Under the pieces are notes generated by a model. The model made no database searches and was not told where the DNA came from. It was given only the letters and a program-made list of their open reading frames with translations. Positions 7,710 to 8,047 of a stretch of DNA of 8,047 bases are shown here, piece after piece. A program made the translations under genes and the position numbers. Every line of letters starts with the position of its first letter. Within the stretch, counting starts at the first letter, position 1. Source of the stretch: Rhizobiaceae bacterium (GTDB taxonomy: Bacteria; Pseudomonadota; Alphaproteobacteria; Rhizobiales; Rhizobiaceae). The stretch lies in the NCBI GenBank assembly GCA_028865845.1, contig JAGWJK010000153.1, positions 1 to 8,047 on the forward strand. The letters are read 5' to 3'.

Positions 7710-7995
7710 GGGTCGCCGCTGTTTTAGGTGTTTCTTCCACATCAACGGGCCAAGGTGCTCTCCGAAAAAGACCCTGAAACCTCGCCTGCGTTATCTGGTC
7801 GCACGTTTTTGACCGCTCGCGGCCGCCGTTTGTCGCCGCGGGAGGTCACGGCGGTACGCGTTGTCAGCCGGTTCGCCGGGCATTCCAGCGTCCCGGTATC
7901 GGGCTTTCGGCCGTCACCGGATTGCCATGGAACTGACATCAGCGACATTCGCGAACCTCAATCCGAATTCGTAATACAAATGTCACGTTGAAAAG

Positions 7996-8029
7996 TATAA
8001 TTGCCGATCATGACATGATGAATTGTCAT
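7996..8029 (+). promoter_or_regulatory. TATAAT box followed by two overlapping palindromes (candidate promoter/operator)
   Basis: TATAAT at 7996-8001 is a perfect -10 hexamer on the plus strand; the hexamer 17 bases upstream (AATACA, 7973-7978) is a weak -35. Just downstream is the perfect palindrome ATCATG-A-CATGAT (8007-8019), overlapped by ATGACA-N8-TGTCAT (8010-8029). Palindromes over a transcription start are typical operators. It could serve a rightward gene beyond the window or act on the A2M operon from a distance. Confidence 0.35.
8010..8023 (+). repeat. Copy 2 of the 14-base motif ATGACA-NN-ATGAAT
   Basis: The sequence is ATGACATGATGAAT, matching the copy at 7696-7709 at 12 of 14 positions. 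Its first half is also one arm of the ATGACA-N8-TGTCAT inverted repeat. Confidence 0.2.
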
Positions 8030-8047
8030 TCAATGAAATACAACGCC

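Larger units (their letters stand above)
7580..8047. other. Intergenic region upstream of the A2M-pbpC operon
   Basis: This 468-base stretch has no gene I can support. Short open frames at 7728-7991 (+) and 7742-7948 (-) overlap each other, lack a convincing ribosome site and give arginine- or serine-rich products resembling no family I know. The middle (about 7790-7925) is GC-rich with small inverted repeats such as CCCG-GTAT-CGGG at 7892-7903. From about 7965 to the edge the base composition turns AT-rich, as expected near a promoter. Confidence 0.7.

Noticed and set aside
7479..7727. 82-residue plus-strand open frame across the A2M start
   Set aside because: Its first part is antisense to the A2M signal peptide region and the remainder covers the probable promoter; nothing supports translation.
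7892..7903. CCCG-GTAT-CGGG hairpin as a terminator
   Set aside because: The stem is only four base pairs and no T-run follows in either direction.
7927..7974. 15-residue plus-strand mini-ORF beginning CCATGG
   Set aside because: No ribosome site, and short frames of this size are expected by chance.
7728..7991. 87-residue plus-strand open frame in the intergenic region
   Set aside because: No ribosome site, no family resemblance, and composition typical of random GC-rich sequence; it overlaps an equally unconvincing minus-strand frame at 7742-7948.
8015..8047. Start of a rightward gene (MMNCHSMKYNA...)
   Set aside because: Only eleven codons are visible and there is no Shine-Dalgarno sequence before any of the three ATGs, so it cannot be called as a gene.

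Overview
The window holds a two-gene periplasmic operon read entirely from the minus strand: a large bacterial alpha-2-macroglobulin (A2M) followed by penicillin-binding protein 1C (pbpC). This pair is known from many Gram-negative bacteria; the E. coli counterpart is yfhM-pbpC, in the same order. High GC content, strong avoidance of A/T-ending codons, and the form of the A2M (a PAN/apple domain at the N-terminus, no lipobox) suggest an alphaproteobacterium, probably of the Rhizobium/Agrobacterium group. That placement is inferred from gene style, not from a marker gene.

Layout from right to left, in the direction of transcription. Positions 7580-8047 are a 468-base stretch without a convincing gene. 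It holds a candidate promoter for the operon (TTGACA at 7638-7643 on the minus strand, overlapped by a CGGTT/AACCG inverted repeat). Its right edge is AT-richer, with a perfect TATAAT on the plus strand and two overlapping small palindromes. Positions 2069-7579 encode the 1836-residue A2M: signal peptide, PAN domain, TPR-like helices, macroglobulin domains, an intact Cys-Ala-Glu-Gln thioester motif and a C-terminal macroglobulin domain. Nine bases separate its stop from the start of pbpC (2-2059). That gene is intact for 686 codons, through its membrane anchor, glycosyltransferase and transpeptidase domains and most of its BiPBP_C domain, and then runs off the left edge.

How they may work together: PBP1C is a bifunctional cell-wall synthase anchored in the inner membrane with its domains in the periplasm. 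Bacterial A2Ms are thought to trap foreign proteases in the periplasm, using a bait region and a reactive thioester. The accepted but still unproven idea for the pair is envelope defence: the A2M neutralises proteases that enter through a damaged envelope while PBP1C repairs the wall. I see no mobile element, CRISPR array, tRNA, rRNA or clearly new system. The less usual points are the N-terminal architecture of the A2M, an acidic insertion in one of its macroglobulin domains, and a 2276-codon antisense open frame that codon usage explains.
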